Source: Euzebya pacifica (lineage in GTDB: Bacteria > Actinomycetota > Nitriliruptoria > Euzebyales > Euzebyaceae). Taken from it: a DNA stretch of 64,000 bases. Under the pieces are notes generated by a model. That model saw only the letters and a program-made list of their open reading frames with translations. It did no database searches and had not been told where the DNA came from. The translations under genes were made by a program, and so were the position numbers. Location of the stretch: NCBI RefSeq assembly GCF_003344865.1, contig NZ_CP031165.1, positions 372,001-436,000 on the forward strand, written 5' to 3'. Of the stretch, positions 62,043-64,000 are shown one piece after another (position 1 is the first letter of the stretch; every line of letters begins with the position of its first letter).

Positions 62043-63172
62043 CACGCAACCTTCATCCGCTGCGTGACGTAACGACGGATCAGCAGGTTCGACAACGCCC
62101 GGACGTGCTTCGGGGTGTTCTGGATGTCGTTCCACGCCATGTCGCCGAGGTCCTCCCACTGCCCGTCCAGCCAACGGCAGATGGGCGCGACGGTCCCGAG
62201 CTCGGCCATGATCTGCTCGTGAGCGTCGTCAGCGTTGGGGTTGACCGTCGCCATCACCTTGTCCATGAGACGGCCCATGGCACGTATGCCCGCACCGTGC
62301 ATCAGCCGGCTCTCCGTTGACGGCAGCCCCCAGGCTTCGGGGAACGTGTCCCGCACCGCTGCCCAGTACGCGGTCACGGTCAGCCAGATCGTCTCCGTGT
62401 CGGCCTCGCCGGTCGCCAGGTTGCGGTAGGGGAACAGACAGCCGGATGACTGCTGCAGGCTCTCCTCCAGCATCTTGACGATCGACGTGTCGGTGATCGG
62501 CGCCTGCTTCCGCTCCTCCGGAGCCGAGGACGGTCGGCGGATCATCCCCTGGAACGGGGAGTCGTCCTGGCGGTTGAGCTGATCGCAGATGGCCGCAGGG
62601 AGCTTGCGCATGCCCAGCTTCCGGGAGATGGGCACGACGACCTCCGGGAGGAGCTCGGTCACGAGGCCGCGAGGCAGCGGCTTGGTGTTGTTGACCCGAA
62701 GGAACTGATCTCGCTGCACCGACACCTGATCAGCGACGAACGCGCTGACGGGGATGGGCAGGTCATCACGCATGACGTCGGCGAGCGCGAAGGCGCGCTG
62801 CTGTCCGTCGACGATCCAGGCCGGCTTCCGATCTCCACCCAGGCAGATCTCGAGCGTCCCGCTTCGTGACAACCCGTCGGTTGCCCCGGGACCACGAGAG
62901 GACCGGAAGCGGTGCTCACCGTCCAGCGCGAGGATGATCGCGTTTGGGAAGACGATGTCATCGCCACGCAGGTAGTCGCGGATGTCGTTGACATGGCTAC
63001 GGACCTGGTCTCGCTGGTAGCCGATCAGCTGCCCCTCGTCATCGCGAGAGATCCGTGAGATGTCGGCGACCTGAAGGATCTCAGACGGGGACAACGTGAA
63101 CATGTAGAGGACGTGCCCGCCGGGCTGCTCCAGCTGGAGGGCGCGGCGTTCGATGGTCTTGGTTTCAGACAA
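62042..63172 (-). CDS. dpdB: DpdB: DGQQR-domain protein 1
   Basis: A 376-residue protein just upstream of dpdA. TTG 63172 is used: it gives MSETKTIERRALQLEQPGGH, matching the paralogue's start, and overlaps the upstream gene by eight bases with GGGAGA before it. A longer frame upstream runs in another reading frame of that gene and is discarded. The DGQQR motif is at 122-126 (AWIVDGQQRAFALADVM), followed by QFLRVNNTKPLPRGLVTELL. In Salmonella DpdB is an ATPase needed with DpdA for preQ0 insertion. Note Q-Q-R in place of the classical Q-H-R seen in the two plus-strand DGQHR proteins. Coupled to dpdA by a one-base overlap. Confidence 0.85.
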   Translation of the reverse strand: MSETKTIERRALQLEQPGGHVLYMFTLSPSEILQVADISRISRDDEGQLIGYQRDQVRSHVNDIRDYLRGDDIVFPNAIILALDGEHRFRSSRGPGATDGLSRSGTLEICLGGDRKPAWIVDGQQRAFALADVMRDDLPIPVSAFVADQVSVQRDQFLRVNNTKPLPRGLVTELLPEVVVPISRKLGMRKLPAAICDQLNRQDDSPFQGMIRRPSSAPEERKQAPITDTSIVKMLEESLQQSSGCLFPYRNLATGEADTETIWLTVTAYWAAVRDTFPEAWGLPSTESRLMHGAGIRAMGRLMDKVMATVNPNADDAHEQIMAELGTVAPICRWLDGQWEDLGDMAWNDIQNTPKHVRALSNLLIRRYVTQRMKVA

Positions 63173-64000
63173 GGGTGTTCTCCCGCTTCTCCTGCTTGAC
63201 CGCCTCGAAGAGCTTCCCGAAACGCTTCTGCTCGCATGCCTTGCCGGCGTCGTCACGGAACTTCCGCAGGAGCGGCGACCGGGTCAGCGTCGGGTCACGG
63301 TCCAGCTGCGTCCGGATGAATGCCTTCACCTGCTCGTCGGTGGTCACCTCACGGTCAGGGACAACCTTGGGACGGGCCAGCGCGGTGGTGTCACGCAGGC
63401 TCGACGCGATCTCGTCACGGTCAAGCCCCCGGCCGAGACGCTGGACCACCAGGCTGGCTGCCCGCTGGTTGAGCGACAGGCGGGTGCCAGGTGCGAGCTT
63501 GTCCTCGATCCGTGCGTCGAAGGCGGGATCGTCCGCGGTGCCGTCCAGATCCTTGCCTGCGCACACCAGCATGGCCTGTGGATGGGAAAGCAGCTCGCTG
63601 AGGTCCGTGCCGAAGGCGGCGGCGTACGCGCTGGACGCAACGACCATCACGGGTGCCCCGCCGTTGCTGGGTGGTAGCTCGGCGAGGCGGCGGGGTCTCC
63701 CGGTCCGCAACGCCCGCGACCGCGCTAGCGCCTTCCACCACTGTCGACGACGGACTGCCGAGCGGCGTCCCGACGGGTCGAGTCCGGCGTCGTCCTCGCT
63801 CGGCGGGGAGAACGTCGCTCCGTAGCCGACGATCTCGTCGTCCGCGGCTATCAACCCGTAGCCCGCGGAGGCGACCCAAAGGACGGGGGAGAACCCCGCC
63901 TCCCGGGCGTCGTCCTCCAGCTGCTGGGACTGCAGCCATGCCTCGCCCATGTACCGTTCTCGGGCCGTCATCGCGTCACGCGCAGGGGAGAGCAGCTGCT
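63165..64000 (-). CDS. YaaA/DUF6884-like protein of the modification operon, 5' end outside the window
   Basis: The frame is open to the right edge (codons QLLSPARDA precede ATG 63971), so the start lies beyond the window. The segment reading ERYMGEAWLQSQ, LWVASAGYGLIAADDEIVGY and GATFS follows the pattern of DUF6884/YaaA-type domains, where a short ARD-Y box, a SA-YGL-I strand and a D-I--Y turn are conserved. The rest is helical (RLSLNQRAASLVVQRLG; LTRSPLLRKFRDDAGKA). It precedes dpdB with an eight-base overlap, so it is the first visible gene of the dpdBA operon. Its place would suit dpdC, which converts dPreQ0 to the amide, but I cannot confirm homology. Also possible: a nucleic-acid base handling accessory protein. 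Confidence 0.62.
   Translation of the reverse strand, partial: QLLSPARDAMTARERYMGEAWLQSQQLEDDAREAGFSPVLWVASAGYGLIAADDEIVGYGATFSPPSEDDAGLDPSGRRSAVRRRQWWKALARSRALRTGRPRRLAELPPSNGGAPVMVVASSAYAAAFGTDLSELLSHPQAMLVCAGKDLDGTADDPAFDARIEDKLAPGTRLSLNQRAASLVVQRLGRGLDRDEIASSLRDTTALARPKVVPDREVTTDEQVKAFIRTQLDRDPTLTRSPLLRKFRDDAGKACEQKRFGKLFEAVKQEKRENTLV

Noticed and set aside
1-64000. CRISPR arrays, rRNA or tRNA genes
   Set aside because: No spaced identical repeats of CRISPR size and no rRNA or cloverleaf-like sequence were found; the repeats present are all within coding sequence.

Overview
The window reads as the chromosome of a high-GC actinobacterium. Long open frames, frequent GTG/TTG starts, hairpin terminators without T-tracts and five large secreted proteins carrying cell-wall-binding type 2 repeats (CW_binding_2) in about 35 kb all point that way. 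The repeat expansion recalls Euzebya and other Nitriliruptoria; that placement is inference. No rRNA, tRNA or CRISPR array was seen.

Left part (1-41,000): accessory and housekeeping genes. It opens with the 3' part of a huge RHS/YD-repeat protein, followed by a secreted beta-propeller/Calx-beta/cell-wall-binding protein, a ribbon-helix-helix/MazF toxin-antitoxin pair, the acetate genes pta-ackA, a secreted PHP-plus-BNR protein, a secreted M28 aminopeptidase, a large ACP/acyl-AMP ligase/acyltransferase fusion, a Uma2-type nuclease-fold protein, an LLM flavin oxidoreductase and an MFS transporter. From 22,391 to 39,627 comes a surface-protein neighbourhood: four more cell-wall-binding proteins (one 2519 aa long, one with 33 uninterrupted Gly-X-Y triplets), a lipoprotein and a membrane-anchored protein. 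A GNAT acetyltransferase and a DUF4287/SRPBCC-like protein close this part.

Right part (41,244-64,000): a dpd-type DNA-modification and restriction island (7-deazaguanine in DNA). A plus-strand operon with overlapping or near-overlapping genes encodes DpdF (RecQ-like helicase), DpdG, DpdH (P-loop ATPase), DpdI, a DndB-like DGQHR protein, DpdJ (large DEVH helicase), DpdK (phospholipase D fold) and DpdD, then an HNH endonuclease and a second DGQHR protein of visibly lower GC. Facing it on the minus strand is the modification operon: a partial gene of YaaA/DUF6884-like pattern at the window edge, a DGQQR protein (DpdB), DpdA (tRNA-guanine-transglycosylase-like) and a second DGQQR protein. A decayed ISL3-type transposase fragment lies in the seam between the operons.

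From the Salmonella Montevideo model, DpdA and DpdB exchange guanine for preQ0 in DNA, DpdC converts it to the amide, and most other Dpd proteins attack DNA lacking the mark. Here there are four DGQHR/DGQQR proteins, an extra HNH nuclease, and no dpdE or certain dpdC inside the window. The preQ0 biosynthesis genes are not in the window either.
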